From Paraburkholderia youngii (lineage in GTDB: Bacteria; Pseudomonadota; Gammaproteobacteria; Burkholderiales; Burkholderiaceae): a stretch of 64,000 nucleotides of DNA. Shown piece after piece: positions 1 to 7,888 of this stretch; positions within the stretch are counted from its first letter, which is position 1, and the number at the start of each line of letters is the position of its first letter. Location of the stretch: the NCBI RefSeq assembly GCF_013366925.1, contig NZ_JAALDK010000001.1:1619089-1683088 (forward strand). Direction: 5' to 3'. The notes under the pieces are model-generated. The model was not told where the DNA came from. It was given only the letters and a program-made list of their open reading frames with translations, and searched no databases. The position numbers and the translations under genes were made by a program.

Positions 1-969
1 CGCGAATCGCCGACCCGCAGACCGCCGATCGACGTGGTCGGTCTCGGCCTGCTGATCACGTGGGTCGCGTCGCTGCAGATCATGCTCGACAAGGGTAAGG
101 ATCTCGACTGGTTCTCGTCGCCGGTGATCTCGATTCTCGGCCTCGTCGCGCTGATCAGCTTTGCGTTTTTCCTCGTCTGGGAGCTGACCGAGGAGCACCC
201 GATCGTCGATCTGCGGCTCTTTCAGCAGCGCAATTTCCTCGGCGGCACGATCGCGATTTCGGTTGCATACGGGGTGTTTTTCGGCAATCTGGTGCTGCTG
301 CCGCAATGGATGCAGGAGTATCTGAACTACCGATCGATCGACGCTGGTCTCGTCACCGCACCGCTCGGCATCTTCGCGATCATTCTCGCGCCGATACTCG
401 GCCGCGTGCTGCCGCATTCGGACGCACGCGTGATCTCGACGGTCGCGTTCGTCGGCTTCGCGATCGTGTTCTACATGCGCTCGAAGTACGTGATCGAGGT
501 CGACACGTGGCACCTCGTGCTGCCGACGCTGCTGCAAGGCATTCCGATGGCGCTGTTCTTCGTGCCGCTGACGGCGATCATCCTGTCTGGCCAGCCGCAG
601 AGCCGGATTCCGGCGGCGGCGGGTCTGTCGAATTTCGTGCGCGTGTTCTGCGGCGCGGTGGGCACGTCGATCGCGGGTACCGCATGGAACAACCGCACGA
701 TCCTGCATCACGTGCGGCTCACCGAACAGGCGTCGGTCGACAACCCGTTGTTCGCGCAGCAGATCGACAACACGGAGTCGGTGCTGCATCTGAGTCCGCA
801 ATCGGCGGATGCGCTGTTCGATTTCACCGTGAACACCCAGGCCGCGATGATGGGCCTGAACGACATTTTCTTTGTGTCGGCGATCATCTTCGTGCTGATC
901 ATTCCGCTGATCTGGATCACGCGGCCTGCCAAAGGCGGCGGCGGCCCGGATGCGGCCGGCGCGCATTGA
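1..969 (+). CDS. EmrB/QacA-type MFS multidrug exporter, 5' truncated
   Basis: The reading frame is open from the first base, so this is the C-terminal part (about 322 residues) of a protein whose start lies upstream of the window. DHA2-family exporters are about 510 residues, so roughly 190 are missing. The visible part has at least seven hydrophobic segments, begins in a loop with an RETPT-like stretch (RESPTRRPPIDVVGLGLL), and carries the LQIMLDKGKDLDW motif characteristic of EmrB. Known EmrB proteins export hydrophobic compounds with an HlyD-type adaptor (EmrA) and an outer-membrane channel, which I would expect just upstream. The family call is firm; the substrate is unknown. Confidence 0.9.
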   Translation, partial: RESPTRRPPIDVVGLGLLITWVASLQIMLDKGKDLDWFSSPVISILGLVALISFAFFLVWELTEEHPIVDLRLFQQRNFLGGTIAISVAYGVFFGNLVLLPQWMQEYLNYRSIDAGLVTAPLGIFAIILAPILGRVLPHSDARVISTVAFVGFAIVFYMRSKYVIEVDTWHLVLPTLLQGIPMALFFVPLTAIILSGQPQSRIPAAAGLSNFVRVFCGAVGTSIAGTAWNNRTILHHVRLTEQASVDNPLFAQQIDNTESVLHLSPQSADALFDFTVNTQAAMMGLNDIFFVSAIIFVLIIPLIWITRPAKGGGGPDAAGAH

Positions 970-1034
970 CGCAGCTTCGGTTTCGCGCGACGGCGACGCT
1001 CGCGCGGTGGCTGCGCAGTGGCCGCGAGGTTGCG

Positions 1035-1823
1035 TCAGCGGAAATAGCGGGCCGGCGTGTCGCCGAACGCATCGCGAAACACCGCGATAAACGACGACAC
1101 GTCGTTATAGCCGACTTCGAGCGCCACCTGCGTGACGCTCTCACCGGCGCCGAGATGTTCGAGCGCGGCTAGCAGACGCAACTGCTGGCGCCATTGACCG
1201 AAGGTCTGCCCCGTTTCCTTCGCGAACAGACGCGCGGCCGTGCGCGCGGTCACGCCGGCAGCCGCGGCGAGTTCCTCGAGCACCAGCGATTGCGCGGGAT
1301 TCGCGCTAAGCGCCTCGGCGATGCGCTGCGCGCGCGGATCGCCCGGCCAGTTCAGGCCGAGCGGCGCGGCGGGCAAGCCGGCGACGCGATCCAGCAGCAC
1401 CTGCAGCAGACGGCGGGCGGGTTCGTCGGGAAAGTGATCGTGCGGCAGATCGGCCGCGGCGGCGAGCAGCGCCTGCACCAGCGTGTCGGGGATGAGCGCG
1501 CCGGTTTGCGTGGGTAGCGGCGCGGGGTCGGCGGCAGGGTCGGCGGGGTCGTCCATCGCGGAATCGGTCGCGACGTAGAGCGAATACAACTGCACGGGCC
1601 GCCTCGCGTGCAGGCAGTGCAACGTATTCGCGGCGATCCACAGCGCGCGGGCGGGCGGCACGACCCAGCGGCCGGACTTCGTGCGCACCGTCAGCACGCC
1701 TTCGCTGACGTGAATCAGATGCGCGCGCCGATACGCGCGCCACGGCTCGTCCAGCGTCGCATGGCGCTCGCCGACCACGAAGACCGCTTGCTCGATGCCG
1801 TCCGGATCGAAGGCTTCCGTCAT
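1035..1823 (-). CDS. AraC-family transcriptional regulator
   Basis: Predicted 262-residue DNA-binding regulator. An N-terminal cupin-like sensor (residues about 15-120, with ARALWIAANTLHCLHARRP) precedes two C-terminal helix-turn-helix motifs (about 180-262, VTARTAARLFAKETG and VTQVALEVGYNDVSSFIAVF). The open frame extends much further upstream, but the start at 1823 gives the normal family length and excludes the non-homologous Arg-rich extension. The gene converges with the EmrB-type exporter and is followed upstream by an oxidoreductase on the same strand; no target is evident. Related regulators of this size often control an adjacent exporter, but that is only inference here. Confidence 0.85.
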   Translation of the reverse strand: MTEAFDPDGIEQAVFVVGERHATLDEPWRAYRRAHLIHVSEGVLTVRTKSGRWVVPPARALWIAANTLHCLHARRPVQLYSLYVATDSAMDDPADPAADPAPLPTQTGALIPDTLVQALLAAAADLPHDHFPDEPARRLLQVLLDRVAGLPAAPLGLNWPGDPRAQRIAEALSANPAQSLVLEELAAAAGVTARTAARLFAKETGQTFGQWRQQLRLLAALEHLGAGESVTQVALEVGYNDVSSFIAVFRDAFGDTPARYFR

Positions 1824-1945
1824 GGTGTCTGCTCTGACGCGGGACGTCCGCGAAGGGAGCAAGATTAGCACGCGCGCGGGGCCCGGTTGCGGGGCGGCTT
1901 CATACGGTCCGGCAGCCTCGAGCGCGGCCCCGCACGAGACCCGGC

Positions 1946-2815
1946 TTATCCTTCCCGCCTCACCAACTGCTCCAGCACCGTCCGATAAGAGGTCGTCCCG
2001 ACCACCCGCTCGTTCACGCCATCCTCGAAACCGATCCACCCCGAGTTGAAGCCGTCGAGCATCTCGATCCGCGGCGCGGGCCACTCGGTGCCTTGGGCCT
2101 GAAACTGCGCTTGCCACTGCTCGCGCGGCACCGTGCGCGCTTCGACCGGGCGTTCGAGCAGGTCGCCGAGCATCTCGGCGATGTCGCGCTGCGTATAGCG
2201 CCGCGGCCCCTCGATCTCGATCACGCGCCGCCCCTGCCACGACTGCGTGAGCGTCTGCGCAACGACGTGGCCGATATCCGCGGTCGCGACCATTGGAAAC
2301 GCACGTTCGAGTGGCTGCAGAAAGCTCGGCATCACGCCGGATGTGCGCGCCGGGTCGATGTCCCACAGCGAGTTCTCCATGAACCAGGCCGGCCGCAGGA
2401 TCGCGGTTGGGATCGACAGATCAGCGAGCGCCTGCTCGAGAATATGCACCTGCGTGATCAGGCCGAGCCCCGTTTCGCGCTGCCCGCCCACCGACGACAA
2501 CGCCGCCACCCTCCCCGGCCGCGCCTTCGACAGCGCCTCCTTCAGCACCGTGGCCGCCGCATGCGCGTTCGGATAACCGGGCAGCGGCGCGAAGTTCGGC
2601 GCGATCATGACGAACACGCCGGCCGTGCCGCGAAACGCGGCGGTGAGCGCGTCGGCGTCGTCGAACGACGCGATCGCGATTTCGGCGCCACGCTCGCGCC
2701 ACGGTGCCGCTTTGCTTTCGTCGCGCAGCACGGCACGCACCGCGTGCCCCGCGTCGAGTAACGCGCGTGCCGCCGCGCCGCCCACCTGTCCTGTCACACC
2801 GGTAATTGCAAACAT
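1946..2815 (-). CDS. NmrA-family NAD(P)-binding oxidoreductase
   Basis: The 289-residue product starts with MFAITGVTGQVGGAAARALL, whose GxxGxxG pattern marks a Rossmann fold that prefers NADPH. The rest fits the NmrA/QOR2-like atypical short-chain dehydrogenases, which act as redox sensors or quinone reductases. The start at 2815 is supported by a GAGGAGAAG ribosome binding site directly upstream. A longer open frame would add 28 residues with no homology sense. It lies 122 bp upstream of the AraC gene on the same strand and may be co-transcribed with it. The substrate cannot be told from sequence. Confidence 0.85.
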   Translation of the reverse strand: MFAITGVTGQVGGAAARALLDAGHAVRAVLRDESKAAPWRERGAEIAIASFDDADALTAAFRGTAGVFVMIAPNFAPLPGYPNAHAAATVLKEALSKARPGRVAALSSVGGQRETGLGLITQVHILEQALADLSIPTAILRPAWFMENSLWDIDPARTSGVMPSFLQPLERAFPMVATADIGHVVAQTLTQSWQGRRVIEIEGPRRYTQRDIAEMLGDLLERPVEARTVPREQWQAQFQAQGTEWPAPRIEMLDGFNSGWIGFEDGVNERVVGTTSYRTVLEQLVRREG

Positions 2816-3418
2816 GCTCTTCTCCTCGATGACGGCGGATGCCGTGATGGGAAGAATTCTCGGTGTGGCGCGGCGATTTCGCGAGAGCATGGATGTCATT
2901 TGTTTAGTGACTCCGTGTCATCAAGCCAACCGTTCGGAGCGTCGCTTTTCTATACAGAAACACCAGATCAGGGAACCAGGCCGGACACAACACCTGAGAC
3001 GTGTTTGCGCCGGTCCTTCATCCGATGACTACATTCCATCCTGCACCAGCGCCGCGTAGCGTCCGCGGTGAAACGACGGACAAGTTGGCCGACCTTCACT
3101 GGAAAGTGGGATAGGTGGCGTGCCTGTGTCGCCCGGCATGGCGGCGACCTTCGAATGCGAGGCCGAGCATTGTGCTACAGCCGGAATAGTGAGCCGCACC
3201 GAGGCGCGGGGAAAGCGAGGTGTCATGTGCAGCTGCGAAGTGTCGCAAAATCGGACGCTCACAGAAGATCGACGTTGGCGGGATGTCTGAAAATGGGACG
3301 CATCGAGTGTGAAGGGCTCGATTGCATGTAGGGTGGTGTCGTCGCTCAGAGAGCGAAGTGCGCGATGTCAGCTAGAAAGACTGACGCCTGGATAGATCCA
3401 GGGCTCGAGGGAGAGTGA
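2816..3418. other. Intergenic region without a convincing gene
   Basis: About 600 bp between the NmrA-type gene and tRNA-Gln hold no ORF with a plausible protein. On the minus strand a 77-codon frame at 3029-3262 (MSVRFCDTSQLHMTPRFPRAS...) seems familiar to me as a frequently annotated spurious ORF in Burkholderia. That suggests this segment is a sequence repeated in related genomes, possibly an old insertion-element flank, but I cannot verify it here. Two near-identical 18-bp motifs lie at 3241 and 3284 and are listed separately. Confidence 0.4.
3241..3301. promoter_or_regulatory. Pair of 18-bp direct motifs (possible activator-binding sites)
   Basis: TGTCGCAAAATCGGACGC (3241-3258) and TGTCTGAAAATGGGACGC (3284-3301) agree at 15 of 18 positions and are 43 bp apart, close to four helical turns. 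The spacing and the TGTC ends resemble paired enhancer sites of sigma54-dependent activators. However, I find no clear sigma54 promoter nearby and no adjacent gene that would be controlled. Confidence 0.25.
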
Positions 3419-3496
3419 TGGCAGGGGAAGAAGGATTCGAACCTTCGAATGCCGGAATCAAAATCCGGTGCCTTAGGCCAGCTTGGCGACTCCCCT
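3419..3496 (-). tRNA. tRNA-Gln (anticodon TTG)
   Basis: Read on the minus strand this folds as a complete tRNA: a 7-bp acceptor stem (AGGGGAG with TTCCCCT), a D arm GCC/GGC, an anticodon stem CCGGA/TCCGG enclosing the loop TTTTGAT (anticodon TTG), a T arm GAAGG/CCTTC with loop TTCGAAT, discriminator G and an encoded CCA at 3419-3421. The variable region GCATTC and the body match tRNA-Gln of other proteobacteria. The 3' end borders the otherwise empty 2.8-3.4 kb region. Confidence 0.93.
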
Positions 3497-3569
3497 ACGT
3501 AGGGGCGAGATCCTACCAAAGGATTCGCAAAGAGCAAAGGGTCTCGCAGATCTGGTGAGATGGGTTCGC

Positions 3570-4511
3570 TCAATGGTGATCCACCGGTCGCGGCCTGAGC
3601 GGCTCACCTCCACGGCATTCGAGCGCCGCCCGGTCCCAGCCGCCGAGATCCGCGGCGGCTTGATAGGTGCTCTCGAGAAAAGCCAGCAGCGCTCGCTCGG
3701 GGTCGTTCGACGTGCGGACCCGTTCGTACGGAAGGATGAATTCGCCGAGCTTGTCGTCGAAATAGGCGCCGGCCGGCAGGGGTGTTGCCTTGGCAAAGCC
3801 GTCAGGCGACGGGTAAGCGTAAGAGTAAAACGCCGGGAAAGGTGTCGCCGGTCCCCCCGGCCAGAATCCGGCCGACGATACTTCGTGGCTGTAGGCTTCG
3901 CGCGTCACTTCATCGGGTAGCGCCGGAACGCCGCCGGGGTGGAGAGGCGCGCGGCGTCCAGAAAAACGCGTCACGGCGAGATCGAAGCTACCCCAGAAAA
4001 GATGGACCGGGCTAACCTTGCCGATATAGCCGGTACGAAACCGCTCCAGCACACAGCAGACCGTGACGAGCGCTTGAAAGAAACGGGTCACGGCATCCGC
4101 GTCGTAAGGGCGCGCTGCATGGTCGTCCTGGAACGCCACGGCGTTCGGGATCTCGTTGGGTCGGCCGTGAAACACGGGTTTGCCACCGAGTTGCGCAACC
4201 AGATCCAAAAAGTTGGCGTGGAATTGTGCAACCGACATCGGTCCGAGCGCGAAGTGCGCCTTGCGTCCATCGGCAGCGCTGCCGACCACGCGATGCTCGA
4301 GAAAGTCGAACTCGATCTCCACGCCGCTCGCATCGGGGATAAGCGACGTCGTCAGGCCACGCGCGCTAACGTACAACGTAGCGTGCCACGAATGGTTCAG
4401 CCATGGAGTTCGGGCGAGCTTGTATTTGCCGGCGATTTGCGTGTAGAGGTGCAACGCGGTGCATGTGCCGCGCCAGGCGTCGTACGGAATATCAGTCCAG
4501 GTCGCGCTCAT
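3570..4511 (-). CDS. DUF5996 family protein
   Basis: A 313-residue soluble protein of unknown function. The sequence fits the DUF5996 family, including the opening WTDIPYDAWRGTCTALHLYTQIAGKYKLA, the central PNEIPNAVAFQDD and the C-terminal PAFYSYAYPSPDGF and LGEFILPYE motifs. It lacks a signal peptide and membrane segments. Length is normal for the family. The start at 4511 fits the conserved N-terminus. It stands alone between tRNA-Gln and the divergent iron-related unit, so the context gives no functional hint. Confidence 0.85.
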   Translation of the reverse strand: MSATWTDIPYDAWRGTCTALHLYTQIAGKYKLARTPWLNHSWHATLYVSARGLTTSLIPDASGVEIEFDFLEHRVVGSAADGRKAHFALGPMSVAQFHANFLDLVAQLGGKPVFHGRPNEIPNAVAFQDDHAARPYDADAVTRFFQALVTVCCVLERFRTGYIGKVSPVHLFWGSFDLAVTRFSGRRAPLHPGGVPALPDEVTREAYSHEVSSAGFWPGGPATPFPAFYSYAYPSPDGFAKATPLPAGAYFDDKLGEFILPYERVRTSNDPERALLAFLESTYQAAADLGGWDRAALECRGGEPLRPRPVDHH

Positions 4512-4718
4512 AGAGGCTCCATCACATATTCGTCTGTGTCATCGCCAAATGACGCGCGCCCCAGTCCTTCAAGGTGCGCTGGTCGCTGAATGACCTTACG
4601 CCAGACGCAAAGTCTTGTCACCTATCGCGCAATCCGATGGTTACCGGTTGCGCAGGCCTGCTCCCGCACTACTCGGTTCGGCCGAGCGCGTTCTGTGAGC
4701 GCACGGATAAAAAATAGT

Positions 4719-4763
4719 TTGACAGACTATCGTAAGATATATATCTTACGATGCATCTTACGA
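4719..4763 (+). promoter_or_regulatory. Promoter with overlapping PadR-type palindromic operator
   Basis: A TTGACA -35 box (4719-4724) and a TATCTT -10-like box (4742-4747) are 17 bp apart. A perfect 24-bp palindrome with half-site ATCGTAAGATAT covers the spacer and -10 region (4729-4752). A third half-site, ATCTTACGA, recurs at 4755-4763 in direct orientation to 4743-4751. The position is ideal for repression of the PadR-type gene that follows by its own product, as known for E. coli YqjI. Confidence 0.75.
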
Positions 4764-4783
4764 CATTCATGGGAGATTCCCAG

Positions 4784-5617
4784 ATGCGTCATCCTCATCG
4801 TTTTTCCGGCCCGCGCGGCGCGCAGGACCGTTGTCACGCGGGCTTCGGCCATCCGTCGCTGCATGCGGGCGGCTCAGCAGGCCGCGACGCGGCTGACACC
4901 GCCACTTCGCCCGACCCTCGTCACCGCTTTCTGTTCCACGTTTTGCTTCACGGCTTCGGCCGTCATCACGCGCAGCGCTTCGGCGGCCGTGGCTCGCGCT
5001 TCGGCGGTCATGGCGGCCCCGGCGGCATGGGCGGATATGGTGGTTTCGGCGGCGACGGCGATGGCTTCCCGCGTGGCCGCAAATTCAGCTCCGACGATCT
5101 GCAACTGCTGCTGCTATCGCTGATAGACACGCAGCCGAGTCACGGCTACGAATTGATCAAGGCGCTCGAGACGCGCTCGAACGGTTTCTATAGCCCGAGC
5201 CCCGGCATGGTCTACCCGGCACTGACCTATCTCGAAGAGCTCGGCTACGTCACCGTGCAGCTCGAAGGCAACCGCAAGCGCTATGAGCTGGCGGATGCGG
5301 GCCGCGAATATCTGGCCGCGAACCGCGAGCGCGTCGAACTGATGTTCGCGCGGCTCTCGCATATCGCCCGCAAGATGGATTCGGTGCGCCGCGCGTTGGC
5401 CGGCGAAGAGCCGGCAGACGTCAGCGAAGGCGGCTGGGTGCCGGAGCTGAACGAAGCGCGCCGCACGCTGAAGAACGCGCTGCTGCGCCGCGACAACGCG
5501 CCGGCCGACGAGCAGCGCCGCATCGCCGCGATCCTGATGCGCGCGGCCAACGACATCGAAGGCGGCAGCAACGGCGACAAAGCTAAGACCGGCAACGACA
5601 GCGAGCCGACCGTCTGA
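4784..5617 (+). CDS. His-rich PadR-family regulator, YqjI-like
   Basis: About 277 residues. The N-terminal 90 or so are rich in His and Gly (HPHRFSG, FHVLLHGFGRHHAQRFGG, a GGHGGPGGMGGYGG stretch), a likely metal-binding tail. The PadR winged helix follows (SSDDLQLLLLSLIDTQPSHGYELIKALE, then PGMVYPALTYLEELGYV) with a C-terminal helical dimerisation part. E. coli YqjI, a nickel/iron-responsive PadR repressor, has the same layout and also neighbours a ferric reductase gene. Starts at 4751 and 4769 are possible, but 4751 lies inside the operator; 4784 has GGGAGA at a good distance. Autoregulation is inferred. Confidence 0.88.
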   Translation: MRHPHRFSGPRGAQDRCHAGFGHPSLHAGGSAGRDAADTATSPDPRHRFLFHVLLHGFGRHHAQRFGGRGSRFGGHGGPGGMGGYGGFGGDGDGFPRGRKFSSDDLQLLLLSLIDTQPSHGYELIKALETRSNGFYSPSPGMVYPALTYLEELGYVTVQLEGNRKRYELADAGREYLAANRERVELMFARLSHIARKMDSVRRALAGEEPADVSEGGWVPELNEARRTLKNALLRRDNAPADEQRRIAAILMRAANDIEGGSNGDKAKTGNDSEPTV

Positions 5618-5681
5618 CAACGCGCACTCGTCCACGAGACAACCCGCGCGTCCTCCCAAACCGAGCAGGAATACCACCCTC

Positions 5682-6518
5682 ATGCAAAAACAACTCACTC
5701 GCCCTGACCTCGCCGTCCATCGCGTGCGGCATCCGCTGAAGTTTCGTCTGCTGCAAGTCAAGCAGGTGCGCGCGCTGACACCCCACCTGATTCGCGTGAC
5801 CTTCACCGGCGACGATCTGCACGACTTCGTGTCAGCGTCGTTCGACGACCACATCAAGGTGTTCTTCTCCGAACCGGGCGCCGACAAACCGACGCTGCCG
5901 CAAGCCGGCGCCGACGGCCCGGTGTTCCCCGAAGGCAAGCGGCCGACCGCGCGCGATTTCACGCCACGCCGTTTCGATCGCGACGCCCGCGAGCTCGACA
6001 TCGAGTTCGCGATGCACGACGCGGGGCCCGCAGCGACATGGGCCGCGCAGGCGCAGGTCGGCCAGTATCTGGGCGTCGGCGGCCCGCGCGGCTCAATGGT
6101 GATTCCGACCGGCTTCGACTGGCATCTGCTGATCGGCGACGACACCGCGCTACCCGCGATCGCACGACGTCTCGAAGAGTTGCCGGCGGGCACGCGCGTC
6201 GCCGCGGTAATCGAGGTCGCCGATCCGTCGGCGCGCATCGAGTTCACGACGCAGGCCGAGCTGCATCTCGTCTGGTGCTATCGCAGCGAAGCCGACACGC
6301 AGACTGGCGCGCGCGGCGAAGCGCTGTTGCACGCGGTGCGCGACACCTGGCTGCCGGAGAACGGCGAAGGCTACGTGTGGGCCGCCGGCGAGGCGGCGAC
6401 GATCCGCGCGGTGCGCCAGCATCTGTGCGGCGAGCGCGGCGTCGACAAAGCGCGGATTCGCGCGGCCAGCTACTGGAAACAGGGCGCCGTCGCGGTCCAC
6501 GAAACGATCGACGACTGA
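5682..6518 (+). CDS. Siderophore-interacting protein (NADPH-dependent ferric-chelate reductase, YqjH/ViuB family)
   Basis: 278 residues of the SIP family: an FAD-binding beta-barrel (HLIRVTFTGDDLHDFVS, then RPTARDFTPRRFD with the flavin-binding RxYT-like region) followed by an NADPH-binding part ending in GYVWAAGEAATIRAVRQHL and the conserved tail RIRAASYWKQGAVAVHE. Such enzymes reduce Fe(III)-siderophores in the cytoplasm to release iron. It lies 64 bp after the PadR-type gene, in the same order as E. coli yqjI/yqjH regulation would predict, and is probably controlled by it. Confidence 0.93.
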   Translation: MQKQLTRPDLAVHRVRHPLKFRLLQVKQVRALTPHLIRVTFTGDDLHDFVSASFDDHIKVFFSEPGADKPTLPQAGADGPVFPEGKRPTARDFTPRRFDRDARELDIEFAMHDAGPAATWAAQAQVGQYLGVGGPRGSMVIPTGFDWHLLIGDDTALPAIARRLEELPAGTRVAAVIEVADPSARIEFTTQAELHLVWCYRSEADTQTGARGEALLHAVRDTWLPENGEGYVWAAGEAATIRAVRQHLCGERGVDKARIRAASYWKQGAVAVHETIDD

Positions 6519-6584
6519 GCTCCTGCTCGCGTGGCGCGCGGCATCAGCGGCGTACTTCGAACAACAACAAAAGGAAATCAACCG

Positions 6585-7871
6585 ATGTACTCAATCACTG
6601 CACGACACGAACGGCATCTGCTGTGGGTGCTCGCGCTCACGCAGTTCACGATCATCATGGACTTCATGGTGATGATGCCGCTCGGTCCGCAGATCATGAG
6701 CGCGTTCCAGATCGCGCCGGCCGCGTTCGCGACGGCGGTGTCCGCGTATTCGTGGTGCTCGGGGCTGTCGGGCCTGTTCGCGGCGACGTATATCGACCGC
6801 TTCGATCGGCGCCGTCTGCTGCTCGCCATCTACGCGCTGTTCGTGCTGTCGAACCTTGCATGCGCGCTCGCGTCGAGCTTCGCGCTGCTGCTCGCTGCGC
6901 GCGCATTCGCCGGCATCTCGGGCGGCGTGCTAGGCTCCGTGATCATGGCGATCGTCGGCGACGTGATCCCGCTGCAACGGCGCGGCGCCGCGACCGGCAC
7001 CATCATGACCGCGTTCTCGCTCGCGGCGATCGCCGGCGTGCCGGCCGGCGTGATGCTAGGCGCGCAGTTCGGCTGGGCGGCGCCGTTCTTCCTGCTGGTC
7101 GCGTTGTCGCTGCTGGTGTGGTTCGCGGCCTCGCGACAGGTGCCGTCGCTGGCCGCGCATCTGAGCCGCAGGCAGCCGCCGCTCGCGGCAGTGCTGCCCG
7201 AGCTGTGGGGACTGCTGAGCAACCCGCGGCATCTGAATGCGTTCGCGCTGACGTTCGTGATGATGATCGCGCACATGCTGGTGATTCCGTTCATCTCGCC
7301 GATGCTGGTCGCCAATCACGGCGTCGCGCCGCCTCAGCTGTCGTGGCTGTATATGGGCGGCGGCGCGGCGACCTTCTTCACGTCGCGCCTCGTCGGCAGG
7401 CTCGCCGACCGCTTCGGCTCGCAGCGCGTGTTCCGCTGCGCGGCGCTGCTGTCGTTCCTGCCGGTGCTGTTCGTCACGCATCTGCCGGACCTGCCGTTCT
7501 ACGCGCTCGTGCTGTTCTTCCCGTGCTTCCTCGTCTTGATGAACGGCCGCATGGTGCCGATGCAGGCGCTGCTGACCACGGTCCCCGAGCCCAGCCGACG
7601 CGGTGCGTTCCTGAGCGCGAACAGCGCGCTGCAGGCGCTCGGCACGGGCACCGGCGCGTGGCTCGGCGGGCTGATGCTGAGCACGTCGGCCGATGGCCGC
7701 ATCGCCGGGTATGGAACCGTCGGCTGGACCGCGGTGGCGGTCGCGTGCGCGGCGGTGCTGTGGGTCTCGCGTGTGAAGGCTGCGCCGCGCGAAGCGGCGC
7801 CGGCCAGCGACGCTGGCGCGACGATGCCTCGCACTGCTGGCATTGAAGCCCACATCGCCGAAGAAGGTTAA
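6585..7871 (+). CDS. MFS transporter, DHA1/AraJ-NepI-like
   Basis: 428 residues with about twelve hydrophobic helices. The loop 2-3 signature YIDRFDRRRLLLAIYALF and the motif C-like AAIAGVPAGVMLG in helix 5 identify a drug:proton-antiporter-type major facilitator. ATG 6585 is preceded by AAAGGAAA; upstream in-frame codons lack a ribosome site. It follows the ferric reductase by 66 bp and is probably in the same unit. Export of a siderophore or breakdown product is plausible from context but not shown by sequence. Confidence 0.85.
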   Translation: MYSITARHERHLLWVLALTQFTIIMDFMVMMPLGPQIMSAFQIAPAAFATAVSAYSWCSGLSGLFAATYIDRFDRRRLLLAIYALFVLSNLACALASSFALLLAARAFAGISGGVLGSVIMAIVGDVIPLQRRGAATGTIMTAFSLAAIAGVPAGVMLGAQFGWAAPFFLLVALSLLVWFAASRQVPSLAAHLSRRQPPLAAVLPELWGLLSNPRHLNAFALTFVMMIAHMLVIPFISPMLVANHGVAPPQLSWLYMGGGAATFFTSRLVGRLADRFGSQRVFRCAALLSFLPVLFVTHLPDLPFYALVLFFPCFLVLMNGRMVPMQALLTTVPEPSRRGAFLSANSALQALGTGTGAWLGGLMLSTSADGRIAGYGTVGWTAVAVACAAVLWVSRVKAAPREAAPASDAGATMPRTAGIEAHIAEEG

Positions 7872-7888
7872 CGATGCAAGGTCGCGCG

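Noticed and set aside
306..1172. Long alternative plus-strand frame overlapping the EmrB-type gene
   Set aside because: Arg/Ala/His-rich translation typical of an out-of-frame shadow in high-GC DNA; the EmrB frame has clear membrane helices and family motifs.
3029..3262. 77-codon minus-strand frame as a real gene
   Set aside because: No ribosome site or domain; the sequence seems to be a recurrent spurious ORF from a repeated non-coding segment, though I could not verify this.
4751..4783. Upstream ATG codons of the PadR-type gene as the true start
   Set aside because: The ATG at 4751 lies inside the operator palindrome and lacks a ribosome site; 4784 follows GGGAGA.
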